Below are positions 50,325-58,392 of a DNA stretch of 64,000 nucleotides, in pieces. Every line of letters begins with the position of its first letter. Position 1 is the stretch's first letter. Source of the DNA: Hydrogenoanaerobacterium saccharovorans (GTDB taxonomy: Bacteria > Bacillota > Clostridia > Oscillospirales > Ruminococcaceae); NCBI RefSeq assembly GCF_016901815.1, contig NZ_JACSNR010000005.1, positions 62,001-126,000 of the forward strand, given 5' to 3'. The notes under the pieces are model-generated. The model was not told the origin of the DNA and did no database searches. It saw nothing but the letters and a program-made list of their open reading frames with translations. The translations under genes and the position numbers were made by a program.

Positions 50325-50354
50325 AAGGGGGCGGACAGCTGTCCGCCCCTTTTC
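50325..50354 (+). terminator. Terminator of the amidohydrolase gene
   Basis: AAGGGGGCGGACAGCTGTCCGCCCCTTTT is a near-perfect palindrome with T4. Confidence 0.88.
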
Positions 50355-50487
50355 GTTTTATTCGGAAGTTCTGCCCGGACAGCAGAGCCCGAACGGTTGC
50401 TTTTTCGCAGTGAAAGCATTAAACTGAAACTGACAGAAATTTCCCGGCAGAGGCCGGAACATCGGAACGGAAAGAGGGAATTCGACC

Positions 50488-51378
50488 ATGAGCACCGCAG
50501 TTTTCCTGGCAATCTGTTTGCTGTTTGGTTCTGCATTTTCAGAGCCCCAGTCCCCGGAGGCCCAAGCACCGGTACCGGAAGAGCCAGCCCGGACGGCGGA
50601 AAGCGAAACCGGCAAGGTTGCGCCGGATGTGGGAATCGGTTCTGAGGAGCCGGAATACCGGCTGGAATTCCACGACCCGGAGCATACCGCTGCAGAATAT
50701 CAGAGCCGGTACCCGGAGGGGATCATTCGCTTTGAGGTGGTGGATTCCAACGGCAGTCCGGTGCAGAATGCCCGTCTGGGCTTTACCACCGAGGAGGAGT
50801 ACCGCTGGAATGCCCGGCAGAATGCCGAAAATGGAACCGATTACAGCCCCAGTGAATACTTTGCGGTGCGGATTGATGGGACAGGGACGGCCCGGGCCGG
50901 CCTGATTGCTTTGGATGGGTCAGGGGCTCAGGTGGTGGAAGGTCTGCCCCGGAAGCTGGAAGTCCGGGTGACCCAGCGGGCATCAGACGGAACCCAGACC
51001 GATTCCACCCAGTGGGTCACCCTCACATGGGAGAACACAGTCCCGGCCTTTAAGCTGCAGATCGACCAGCCCAACCTCTATGCCGGCTACGCGGAAACCG
51101 AGGGCAGGGTGTGCCTGCGACTGACCCGGAACGGGGAGCCAGCCGCCAATATGTTTGTGGAGCTTCAGAACGCAGACCAGAAGAACTTTGATGTCTACGG
51201 AGGACTCTCCCTGGATTCCTACACCGGTTTTACCGATGCGTCCGGTGTGCTGTACCTGACCCAGGTCCCGGCGGGGACTTACTGGGTGAATGCCGGGACC
51301 ATCGCAAAACAGAGCCGGGTGGCCTCCATTGAAGTCACCGGGGAAAGCTGCGGCTTTGATCTGGAACTGGAGGGGTGA
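50488..51378 (+). CDS. Secreted protein with beta-sandwich/CarboxypepD-reg-like domains
   Basis: A protein of 296 residues. 'MSTAVFLAICLLFGSAFS' is a signal-peptide-like N-terminus, followed by a Pro/Glu-rich linker to about residue 55. Two beta-sandwich units follow: residues 70-180 ('FEVVDSNGSPVQNARLGFTT') and 185-295 ('GRVCLRLTRNGEPAANMFVE', 'DASGVLYLTQVPAGTYWVNA'). Each has the 'dsnG.pv.nA.v' and 'tda.G.y.l..vp.GtY.v' pattern of carboxypeptidase-regulatory-like domains. Function unknown; probably extracellular. Confidence 0.7.
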   Translation: MSTAVFLAICLLFGSAFSEPQSPEAQAPVPEEPARTAESETGKVAPDVGIGSEEPEYRLEFHDPEHTAAEYQSRYPEGIIRFEVVDSNGSPVQNARLGFTTEEEYRWNARQNAENGTDYSPSEYFAVRIDGTGTARAGLIALDGSGAQVVEGLPRKLEVRVTQRASDGTQTDSTQWVTLTWENTVPAFKLQIDQPNLYAGYAETEGRVCLRLTRNGEPAANMFVELQNADQKNFDVYGGLSLDSYTGFTDASGVLYLTQVPAGTYWVNAGTIAKQSRVASIEVTGESCGFDLELEG

Positions 51379-51407
51379 GCCGGTTCAACCCGGTATGTCA
51401 GCCCATG

Positions 51408-51447
51408 AAAAAAGCCCGTGCTGTCTTTTGTGACAGTACGGGCTTTT
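51408..51447. terminator. Bidirectional terminator between convergent genes
   Basis: AAAAAAGCCCGTGCTGTC pairs with GACAGTACGGGCTTTT (one G-U) with loop TTTTGT; A- and T-tracts on both sides. It ends the secreted-protein gene and the minus-strand gene at 51494. Confidence 0.88.
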
Positions 51448-51493
51448 GCGTTTTTGGAAAAATGTCCGGAACCCATGGCTCCGGGAAAGAGGG

Positions 51494-52042
51494 TTATCCC
51501 ACCGGGCAGCAGCGCATGAGCAGGCCCGTGGCTTCAACAATGAAGCGGGTATCCCGGCTGAGGTCGGAATTCCGGCTCTCCAGATACTGCCGGTGCAGGG
51601 CTTCCAGTGCCGGGATCAGATCCAGCTGCTCCGCAGAACAGTCCGGGAAGGCATACTCCCGCAGATGCTCCGCCAGATAGATGCGCAGCTGGGTTTCATA
51701 GACATGATGGGAAGCCAGACTGTCCGGCCAGTGTTCGTTGTGCGGGAATGTGAAGGCATCTGCCACATAGTGGGTCAGTTTGCCCAGCGTATAGTAGTTC
51801 CACAGATTCCAGCGGTCTTTCTGTTCCAGCCGCTGCAGCCGGGTCAGAACATAGGGACGGGAATTGGTAAAGTTGTGTCCGCCCAGCAGTCGGGCACGGA
51901 TGGACCCTTTCAGATAGGTAAGGGGGTTACAGTCCGGCTGGAAGGAACCCAGCAGGAATGCAAGCTCATAGCGTCTGGACTGAAATCCCTGTACATTGGC
52001 AAGCAGGGCGGAAGCCAGGAGCTTATGACTGCGTTTTTGCAC
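51494..52042 (-). CDS. Zinc-dependent phospholipase C-like protein
   Basis: A protein of 182 residues on the minus strand. GTG 52042 was chosen since AAAGGAGAG lies just before it and longer extensions run antisense through rtcB. 'YELAFLLGSFQPDCNPLTYL' , 'GGHNFTNSRPYVLTRL' and 'YYTLGKLTHYVADAFTFPHN' follow the zinc-dependent phospholipase C (S1-P1 nuclease fold) pattern with conserved His and Asp. Without signal peptide, so cytosolic; it might act on nucleic acids or lipids. Often annotated as ZnDPC family. Confidence 0.8.
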   Translation of the reverse strand: MQKRSHKLLASALLANVQGFQSRRYELAFLLGSFQPDCNPLTYLKGSIRARLLGGHNFTNSRPYVLTRLQRLEQKDRWNLWNYYTLGKLTHYVADAFTFPHNEHWPDSLASHHVYETQLRIYLAEHLREYAFPDCSAEQLDLIPALEALHRQYLESRNSDLSRDTRFIVEATGLLMRCCPVG

Positions 52043-52138
52043 CGGAAACTCTCTCCTTTGTGGCTTGAATGACCTCAGTATAGCACGGCTTGTAGGGAAA
52101 AACAAGGAGTTTTTCTGTGGAAAGTTCTGTACTTTGGA

Positions 52139-52167
52139 TTGCGGTATGCACAGTTTTGCTTTATGAT
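52139..52167 (+). promoter_or_regulatory. Promoter upstream of rtcB
   Basis: TTGCGG (52139-52144), 17 nt, TATGAT (52162-52167). It gives a transcript with a leader of about 275 nt before rtcB. Confidence 0.5.
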
Positions 52168-52447
52168 AGAAGGGAATGGGGTCTGTCTCAGTCCGGGCCC
52201 CATTGGAGGCTGTACGGGACCGTGTACCCGAAAAGCAGCCCGGACCGGAGGCATCCGGGGAGAACAGCATGCAGCACAGGGACAGGGTCGGCTGTGGAAC
52301 GAAGAATCCCTCCCGCGGCGGTGCCGGGCTCCGAACCGCGTTTTCCACTCTGTTACTGTTGTTCAGGCATGTGTGGGACAATCCAGTCCCATGGCATGCG
52401 ATGACCCGACAGGGCTTTGCCCTGCGAAACCAGCAAAGAGGTACAAT
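52168..52447 (+). other. Long GC-rich structured leader of rtcB
   Basis: No convincing coding frame: the rtcB frame is open upward to 52139 but has unlikely composition (Cys, Gly and Pro rich). Contains a nested hairpin in which TCCGGGC (about 52191-52197) pairs with GCCCGGA (about 52239-52245) enclosing CGGG...CCCG. Could be a 5' regulatory RNA; it matches no riboswitch class I know. Confidence 0.4.
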
Positions 52448-53656
52448 ATGATTGAGATTCAAGGAAAATACAATGGGGCGAAGATCTTCACCGATGTGGT
52501 GGACAGCGCCTCCATCGCACAGGTACAGGAACTGTGCAATCAGGAATTTACAGCAGGCAGCCGCATCCGCATGATGCCGGACATCCATGCCGGAGCGGGC
52601 TGCACCATCGGAACCACCATGACCATCACCGATAAGGTGGTGCCCAATCTGGTGGGAGTGGATATCGGCTGCGGCATGGAAACAGTGCGCATCCGGGAAA
52701 CCCATCTGGAACTGCAGAAGCTGGATAAGCTGATCTATGAAAAGATCCCTTCGGGCTTTTCGATCCGTACCAAGGCGCATCGCTCCTTCAGCCGGATTGA
52801 TCTGAGCCAGCTCTGCTGCGCAAAGCAGGTGGATCTCATCCGGGCCGAAAAGAGCATCGGCACTCTGGGCGGCGGCAACCACTTCATCGAGGTGGACCGG
52901 GACGACGAGGGAAATCTGTATATCGTAGTCCATTCGGGAAGCCGTCACCTGGGCGTGGAAGTGGCCCGCTATTATCAGGAGGCGGGCTATAAGGTCCTCA
53001 ATGGAACCGATGATGCCACCGTTGCCGGGATTATTGCCCGGATGCGGGCAGAGGGCCGGGAGAAGGAGATCCAGAAGGAGCTGAAAAAGCTCAAAAACAT
53101 CAAGCAGACCAGCATTCCCAAGGCACTGGCGTATGTATCGGGGGAGCTGTTTGAGCAGTATATCCACGATATGAAGATCGTCCAGCAGTTTGCGGCGCTC
53201 AACCGGCAGGCCATGATGGACGAGATCGTCGGGGGCATGAAGCTCCATGTGGAGGAGCAGTTCACCACCATCCACAACTACATCGACACCGATGCCATGA
53301 TCCTGCGCAAAGGCGCTGTGTCCGCCAAGGCCGGAGAACAGCTGCTTATTCCCATCAATATGCGGGACGGAAGCCTGATCTGTGTGGGCAAGGGCAATGA
53401 GGACTGGAACTGTTCGGCTCCCCATGGCGCCGGACGGCTCATGAGCCGGGCCGATGCCAAGCAGTCCTTCACTGTATCCGAGTTCAAGAAGCAGATGGCG
53501 GATGTGTTCACCACCTCGGTGAACAAGTCCACCCTGGACGAATGCCCCATGGCCTACAAGGGCATGCAGGATATTCTGGACAACATCGGCCCCACAGCGG
53601 AGGTAGTCAAGATCATCCGCCCCATCTATAACTTCAAGGCCGGCGATGAGGACTGA
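52448..53656 (+). CDS. rtcB: RtcB family RNA-splicing ligase
   Basis: A protein of 402 residues from ATG 52448. Metal-binding 'VGVDIGCGMETVRIRE' (about 73-88), 'GTLGGGNHFIEV' and 'HSGSRHLG' carry the manganese ligands; the guanylylated histidine is His326 in 'NCSAPHGAGRLMSR'. RtcB ligates RNA ends with 2',3'-cyclic phosphate or 3'-phosphate to 5'-OH, as after tRNA or rRNA cleavage by ribonuclease toxins. Of the RtcB2-like short type. It fits a genome exposed to RNase toxins. Confidence 0.95.
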   Translation: MIEIQGKYNGAKIFTDVVDSASIAQVQELCNQEFTAGSRIRMMPDIHAGAGCTIGTTMTITDKVVPNLVGVDIGCGMETVRIRETHLELQKLDKLIYEKIPSGFSIRTKAHRSFSRIDLSQLCCAKQVDLIRAEKSIGTLGGGNHFIEVDRDDEGNLYIVVHSGSRHLGVEVARYYQEAGYKVLNGTDDATVAGIIARMRAEGREKEIQKELKKLKNIKQTSIPKALAYVSGELFEQYIHDMKIVQQFAALNRQAMMDEIVGGMKLHVEEQFTTIHNYIDTDAMILRKGAVSAKAGEQLLIPINMRDGSLICVGKGNEDWNCSAPHGAGRLMSRADAKQSFTVSEFKKQMADVFTTSVNKSTLDECPMAYKGMQDILDNIGPTAEVVKIIRPIYNFKAGDED

Positions 53657-53851
53657 CACCTTCGTCTGAACCATGGGAGAAACGGCTCCGGACGGCAGGG
53701 GAGCAGTCAGCCTGCCCGGCTCGGACAGCTGTCCCATGATAAACGCATGTGCAATCAAAACAGCCCGGCAGCAGATCGCTGAGGCGATTGCCCGGGCTGA
53801 AAACCGGCAATAGCCGCAGATACAGGATCATACAGAAGGAGGAACAGCAAG

Positions 53852-54913
53852 ATGAACGATGAGATCACACGGGAACAGGACGAAACCACACTGGAACAGG
53901 GCGGATTTGACGCGATTTCCGAGAAGCTCCATGCGCTCTATCCCGGTCAGGAGGGGCGATTCTATGGAACGGTGATTCCCTACTTCCTGGGCGGGAATGA
54001 CCCGCTGGACGGGGTGGAGGTCTGGAAGAGCGAAGAGGGAATCCCTCACTGGCACTATGTGACCTATGGCTTTACCGAGCTGTACCAGAAGGAGTGCGAG
54101 GACCCGGAGGTGAGCGGATTTGGCTTTGAGCTGACCTTCCGCCTCAAGCGGGAAGGGGAGGAGGAACCGCCGGTCTGGCCCATGAATCTGCTGCAGAATC
54201 TGGCCCGCTATGTCTTTTCCAGCGGCAATCCGTTCGGCCCCGGACACCATCTGGACTGCAACAGCCCCATTGCTCTGGAATCGGATACCCGTCTCACAGC
54301 CCTTGCGTTCCAGATTGACCCGGAGCTGGGGGAGATGGATACTCCCAACGGTCACATGATCTTCCTGCAGGCTGTGGGGATTACCGCCGATGAGCTGGAA
54401 GCAGTCATGTGCTGGAACACCGGAAAGTTCCTGGCAGAGCTGGAGAAGACCTGCCCGATGGGCATTGTGGATCTCTCCCGTGCCTCCCGCATGGATGACC
54501 CCGCATTCCGGGCCGTCTGGAAGCAGGGCATGGAGCAGGATGGCTCCTCCACCGGGTTCTTCTATCTGGAACAGGTGGGCGTCAGCCTGCAGGACGGTCA
54601 TGCCCGTCTGACACTGGGCGCCGGTCACATCGAAACGCTGGCGAATATGCTGCGTGCCCGTCTGGGAAAGGGGCGTCCCCTGTTCCTGCAGGGCGGGGAA
54701 GCGGCAGTACAGTTCCTGAGCGGCAAGCCGGAACTCTGGGAAGAGGATGGCGTGCTGACGATGTCCATGCCGGGAGAGACGGTGGAGGAGCTCTGCGGGC
54801 TTCTGCGTCCCCATGCCGGGGAGTATCCCCTCACCAGCTATCCGCTGACCGTGGAGCTGATCCCCACCCAGATCCGGGATGCCCAGGGAAATATCCTGCG
54901 GGAGATCGGGTGA
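53852..54913 (+). CDS. Suppressor of fused (SUFU) domain protein
   Basis: A protein of 353 residues after AGAAGGAGG. 'WHYVTYGFTELYQKE' , 'VSGFGFELTFRLKREGEEEP' , 'WPMNLLQNLARYVFSSGNPF' and 'GHHLDCNSPIALESDTRL' are the prokaryotic SUFU signature (residues 30-200). The second half (200-350) is a further alpha-beta domain. Bacterial SUFU proteins are often immunity proteins. It has a different sequence subtype from the SUFU module of the giant protein at 12549, and is outside the array. Confidence 0.88.
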   Translation: MNDEITREQDETTLEQGGFDAISEKLHALYPGQEGRFYGTVIPYFLGGNDPLDGVEVWKSEEGIPHWHYVTYGFTELYQKECEDPEVSGFGFELTFRLKREGEEEPPVWPMNLLQNLARYVFSSGNPFGPGHHLDCNSPIALESDTRLTALAFQIDPELGEMDTPNGHMIFLQAVGITADELEAVMCWNTGKFLAELEKTCPMGIVDLSRASRMDDPAFRAVWKQGMEQDGSSTGFFYLEQVGVSLQDGHARLTLGAGHIETLANMLRARLGKGRPLFLQGGEAAVQFLSGKPELWEEDGVLTMSMPGETVEELCGLLRPHAGEYPLTSYPLTVELIPTQIRDAQGNILREIG

Positions 54914-55139
54914 TCCCTGCCGGTCTTGTCGGAAATCCATGGAACAAATGGAAAATATTGCTTTACAGCTTTTCTTTTCTCCCCGCCGGGCGAACATATA
55001 GATTGAAAAGGTTCTGAAGCGTCCCGTTTCAGAGCCGGGAAAATGGCTGCCGCAGTCTGCCGGGAGAGCCCGGCGCGGACAGATGGTCTGCTGCGGATGG
55101 CAGCCCGGAATCAGCGTAAGCGGAAAGGAAGGCTGTACG
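54914..55139. other. Intergenic stretch
   Basis: Nothing recognisable except the RBS AAAGGAAGG for the next gene; a weak TATAGATTG-containing AT-rich patch at about 54990-55010 could be a promoter. Confidence 0.3.
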
Positions 55140-55745
55140 ATGAATATTACAAGAATCGGCTATACTGCACATCAGAATACAGCGGTGCGTTCGGAGAAGG
55201 CATCGGAAAAGAAGGAGCCTGACACCACCGGCGCCACAACGGAGAACCAGGCGGCTGTTCAGAACCGGGATACCTTTGTGCAGACCGGTGCGGAGAAGCC
55301 GGTCACCTACTCCAGGAAGCTGACCGATGCCCAGGTGCAGCAGCTGAAGGACGAACAGGCCCAGCGCATGGAGAGCTTTATCCAGATGCTCCAGTCGATG
55401 GTGGTCAAGCAGGGACAGCGGAGCAATCTCACCCTGTTCGGCATGGATCTGTATGTCACACCGGAGCAGAGCCGTCAGGCGGCGGAGTCCATTGCCGAGG
55501 GCGGTGAATACTCGGTGGATGCCGTAGCGGGCCGGATCATGGATATGGCAAAGGCTCTTTCGGGCGGTGACCCATCCAAGATCGATACCCTCCGTACTGC
55601 GGTGCAGAAGGGCTTCCAGGCTGCCGGTGTGGAACTGGGCGGAGAACTGCCGTCCATCTGCGGTCAGACCTATGATGAGGTCATGAAGCGCTTTGATGAA
55701 TGGGAGCAGGGAGCACAGGGCACTCCTGCCGGTGCAGCGGAATAA
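55140..55745 (+). CDS. Conserved clostridial protein of unknown function
   Basis: A protein of 201 residues. Residues 1-75 are polar and likely disordered; 76-190 form a helical domain with 'LTDAQVQQLKDEQAQRMESF' , 'ALSGGDPSKIDTLRTAVQKG' and 'LGGELPSICGQTYDEVMKRF'. The 'GGDPSKIDTLR.AV..GF' string occurs in many clostridial proteins with no assigned role. No signal peptide. Possible relation to the gene at 57474 (similar type of cytosolic helical protein). Confidence 0.75.
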   Translation: MNITRIGYTAHQNTAVRSEKASEKKEPDTTGATTENQAAVQNRDTFVQTGAEKPVTYSRKLTDAQVQQLKDEQAQRMESFIQMLQSMVVKQGQRSNLTLFGMDLYVTPEQSRQAAESIAEGGEYSVDAVAGRIMDMAKALSGGDPSKIDTLRTAVQKGFQAAGVELGGELPSICGQTYDEVMKRFDEWEQGAQGTPAGAAE

Positions 55746-55774
55746 CAGAATATCATTCTGTGCTGAAACAAAAG

Positions 55775-55803
55775 AGGACTGCCGGGTCATGGCAGTCCTT
55801 TTT
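55775..55803 (+). terminator. Terminator of the 55140 gene
   Basis: AGGACTGCC and GGCAGTCCT with loop GGGTCAT followed by T5. Confidence 0.88.
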
Positions 55804-55807
55804 CATG

Positions 55808-55840
55808 AAAATTCCCCGGTCAGACCGACCGGGGAATTTT
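55808..55840 (-). terminator. Terminator of the minus-strand Sel1 gene
   Basis: AAAATTCCCCGGTC and GACCGGGGAATTTT form a 14-bp perfect stem; it works on the minus strand just after the Sel1 gene and backs onto the plus-strand terminator at 55775. Confidence 0.88.
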
Positions 55841-55853
55841 GTGTTTAAGGGGA

Positions 55854-57107
55854 TTACCGGCGCTTCCAGCCGCCGAACAGTCCCTTCTTGTACTTTTTCA
55901 GTTCCTCCTGTGCCTCGGGGTGATGATCGCTGATCTGGCGCAGGAATTCTACACCCTTGCCGATGTCCTCGGGTTTGCCCAGACCATCGCAGTAGATGCG
56001 TCCCAGTACATAGCAGCTCTCGGTGCCGTTCGACCAGCTGCTGGACTTGGAAGCCATCACATAGGCTTCGGTATAGTCCACCGGAGTGCCCCAGCCCTCC
56101 AGATAGCAGCGGGCCATGATGGGCCGGTTGTAGGTGCTGCCAAGGTCCATTGCCTTCTGACAGTAACGGAATGCTCTGGCAGGATCTTTGGGGAATCCGT
56201 TGAGGCCATAGAAATAGTATTCCGCCAGCACATTGAGACCGCCGGTTTCATTGCTCTCTGCCGACTGCTTGTAGCAGTAAACAGCCTCTGCCATATCGAC
56301 CGGGCCGCCGATTCCCTTCTCATACCAGGCCGCCACCTGATACCATGCGTTCGGATAGCCGTTTTCCGCGGCCCTGCGGTACCATTTCCGGGATTCTTCC
56401 ATCTGACCGGCCTGCTCGGCATTCTGAGCGCAGATGATCTGATGAACCGGGTATCCCATCTCGGCGCCGATCTGGTAGATGTCCTTGGCCTTGTCCGGCT
56501 GGGGCGCTACAATGTCCTCATCGCCGTTGAGATAGTAGTTGTAGAGGTTATTGCCTGCCAGATAGATGCCGCCCCGGAATGCCTTCCAGAACCAGTCCTC
56601 ACACTGGGTGATATTCTCCTTCAGATAGGCCTTGAAAGCCTCCCGGGAGGGGAAATCCTCAGCGGACTTCTGCTGGATGCGCAGGAAATCCCACCAGAAA
56701 TAGCTGTTGCCGATCACATACTGGCTGAAGGCATCGCCGCCGGCTGCGTTTTTCAGGACCCGGTCAAAGGCTTCCTGCAGGGTGATGGGCGCCTTGCGCT
56801 CCAGACCCATGCTCAGTACGCCGCTGCGGATGGCGACCAGCATTCCGATGGCACTGCCCTGTTCCACTGCCAGACGGTAGAGGGCTTCCACCTTTTCATC
56901 CGACTCCTCAGGGAAGCCGAAGCCCTTCCAGACATACTGCGGGCCGGACAGGCACCGTGCCAGAATACAGGTGGCATCGCCGTCCCCGGCAGCCGAAGCA
57001 TCGGTCAGCAGCTGGAATCCCTCCTGACCATGACGGGCATAGCCCTTGTTTTCATAATAGATATACTGGAGCGCTTTCTCCACATTGTCACTGAAAAACT
57101 GTCCCAT
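55854..57107 (-). CDS. Sel1-like repeat protein
   Basis: A protein of 417 residues on the minus strand, ATG 57107 with GAGGAGGAG. From about residue 20 it is a string of 36-44-residue alpha-alpha repeats with 'A.....G...A...LG..Y..G' spacing ('AAGDGDATCILARCLSG', 'SAIGMLVAIRSGVLSMGLER', 'YPNAWYQVAAWYEKGIGGPV', 'GGLNVLAEYYFYGLNGFPKD'). Sel1 proteins mediate protein-protein interaction. No signal peptide. Partner unknown. Confidence 0.85.
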   Translation of the reverse strand: MGQFFSDNVEKALQYIYYENKGYARHGQEGFQLLTDASAAGDGDATCILARCLSGPQYVWKGFGFPEESDEKVEALYRLAVEQGSAIGMLVAIRSGVLSMGLERKAPITLQEAFDRVLKNAAGGDAFSQYVIGNSYFWWDFLRIQQKSAEDFPSREAFKAYLKENITQCEDWFWKAFRGGIYLAGNNLYNYYLNGDEDIVAPQPDKAKDIYQIGAEMGYPVHQIICAQNAEQAGQMEESRKWYRRAAENGYPNAWYQVAAWYEKGIGGPVDMAEAVYCYKQSAESNETGGLNVLAEYYFYGLNGFPKDPARAFRYCQKAMDLGSTYNRPIMARCYLEGWGTPVDYTEAYVMASKSSSWSNGTESCYVLGRIYCDGLGKPEDIGKGVEFLRQISDHHPEAQEELKKYKKGLFGGWKRR

Positions 57108-57473
57108 TTCTGAACTCCTCCTCGATTGATACCTGTATGTTCACTGATGTGAGGTCAAAGGATGGCCTGTGTGCGGTAAATTGAGCGGATTTCCGGCATT
57201 TTCTTCCAGATGCCTGCTGTTTTTATTATACCGGATCGGGTCGTGGATGTACAGGACGGGCTGGGGAACTTCGGGGAATTTATATGGAATTTGTCAAAAG
57301 TGCGGAACTGCCGGCAGAGAAATTATGCAGTTCCGGCAATCCCACAGGAAAAGAAATACATAATAAAATAATGTGATTATAAATTTTAGACATAATATTC
57401 CTTGAATTTCTGCGCCGAGTGGTGTATTCTGAAATTGGAAATTACAGGGGCTTTCATGGAGAAAGGAGGGGCT
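57108..57473. promoter_or_regulatory. Divergent region between the Sel1 gene and the 57474 gene
   Basis: No gene seen. Minus-strand promoter for the Sel1 gene: TGTACA (57253-57248), 17 nt, TATAAT (57230-57225). Plus side is AT-rich at 57355-57405 (for example ACATAATATTCC), probably containing the promoter of the next gene. Confidence 0.55.
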
Positions 57474-58223
57474 ATGGACTTTACAACCATCAACAGCCTG
57501 AATTCCTATATCAGCGGGCTGAAAATGCAGGGAATGTGGCACCTGCGCCAGCAGAACGGTGCCAGCCATCAGGACGAGATCACAGTGGATGGCGTGACCT
57601 TTCGCCGCCGGGACGAGACCCTGGCCTCCATCCGGGCCAAGCTGGAGGCAGGCGGCAGCCTGACCGAGGAGGAACGGGCCTATCTCCGGCAGCACGATCC
57701 CCAGGCCTATCAGGAGCTGCTCCAGGAAGAACAGGAGCAGGCGGCCTATGAGAGGGCGCTGCGTTCCTGCAAGACCAAGGAGGAAGCGGACCGCCTGCAG
57801 ATGAACCGCATCGGGCAGTCGCTGAGCCGCATCCAGACGGTGGAGCACGATCCTGCCATTCCGCTCCATGCCAAGCTGAAGGTTGCCATGCGGGAAAAGC
57901 GCCTGGTGGACGCGGCAGCGGATTCCATGCGGGAATTTGTCGCCAGCGGGGACTATGACCGGCTTCCGTCCGAATGGGAGGAAGCAAAGAAAAAGCCGGA
58001 TACCCCGGTACAGCCGCCGGAGGAATCCCGGGACCCGCAGCCGGAGGAAATTCCGGAACAGTCCGGGAAACCGGAGCAGCCGGAACAGGGGACAGAAGCT
58101 GCCGCCGGATCTCCGGTGCAGGGAAAGACGGAGCGGGAACAGGTACACAGTGCCTATCGTTCTCAGAGCACAGCGGCACAGCCTGCGGCGTCCCGGCATT
58201 CCGGCATGAACAAGCGGGCATAA
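57474..58223 (+). CDS. Conserved clostridial protein of unknown function
   Basis: A protein of 249 residues from ATG 57474 after AAAGGAGG. Residues 1-170 are helical: 'LEAGGSLTEEERAYLRQHDP' , 'YERALRSCKTKEEADRLQMN' and 'RIQTVEHDPAIPLHAKLKVA' recall a common clostridial family of unknown role. Residues 175-249 are a low-complexity Pro/Glu/Gln/Ser tail. Cytosolic, no membrane segment. Confidence 0.7.
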   Translation: MDFTTINSLNSYISGLKMQGMWHLRQQNGASHQDEITVDGVTFRRRDETLASIRAKLEAGGSLTEEERAYLRQHDPQAYQELLQEEQEQAAYERALRSCKTKEEADRLQMNRIGQSLSRIQTVEHDPAIPLHAKLKVAMREKRLVDAAADSMREFVASGDYDRLPSEWEEAKKKPDTPVQPPEESRDPQPEEIPEQSGKPEQPEQGTEAAAGSPVQGKTEREQVHSAYRSQSTAAQPAASRHSGMNKRA

Positions 58224-58320
58224 ATCACAAAAAACAGACAGCCGGGCCGTCCTGGGATGGTCCGGCTGCTGCTTTGCCTGCAAAACCCGGAAAAAAGTAT
58301 GGATTTCTGTCAATCCCTGT

Positions 58321-58350
58321 TTTACAAAGCAAACCTGTGTGTGTTATACT
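58321..58350 (+). promoter_or_regulatory. Promoter of the CoA-disulfide reductase gene
   Basis: TTTACA (58321-58326), 18 nt, TATACT (58345-58350). Confidence 0.65.
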
Positions 58351-58392
58351 GATAATATCGACAAAAGGCTTTAATAAAAAGGAGGCTTTTCC

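Noticed and set aside
50325-50354. Long GC palindrome as a mobile-element end or recombination site
   Set aside because: It is a hairpin with a T-run directly after a stop codon and is explained as a terminator.
52139-52447. N-terminal extension of RtcB by about 100 residues
   Set aside because: The extension is Cys/Pro/Gly-rich with no similarity to RtcB N-termini; ATG 52448 begins the conserved domain.
51494-53758. A 754-codon minus-strand frame running through rtcB into the phospholipase-like gene
   Set aside because: Only the last 182 codons show a protein family; the upstream part is antisense to rtcB. The gene starts at GTG 52042 with its own RBS.
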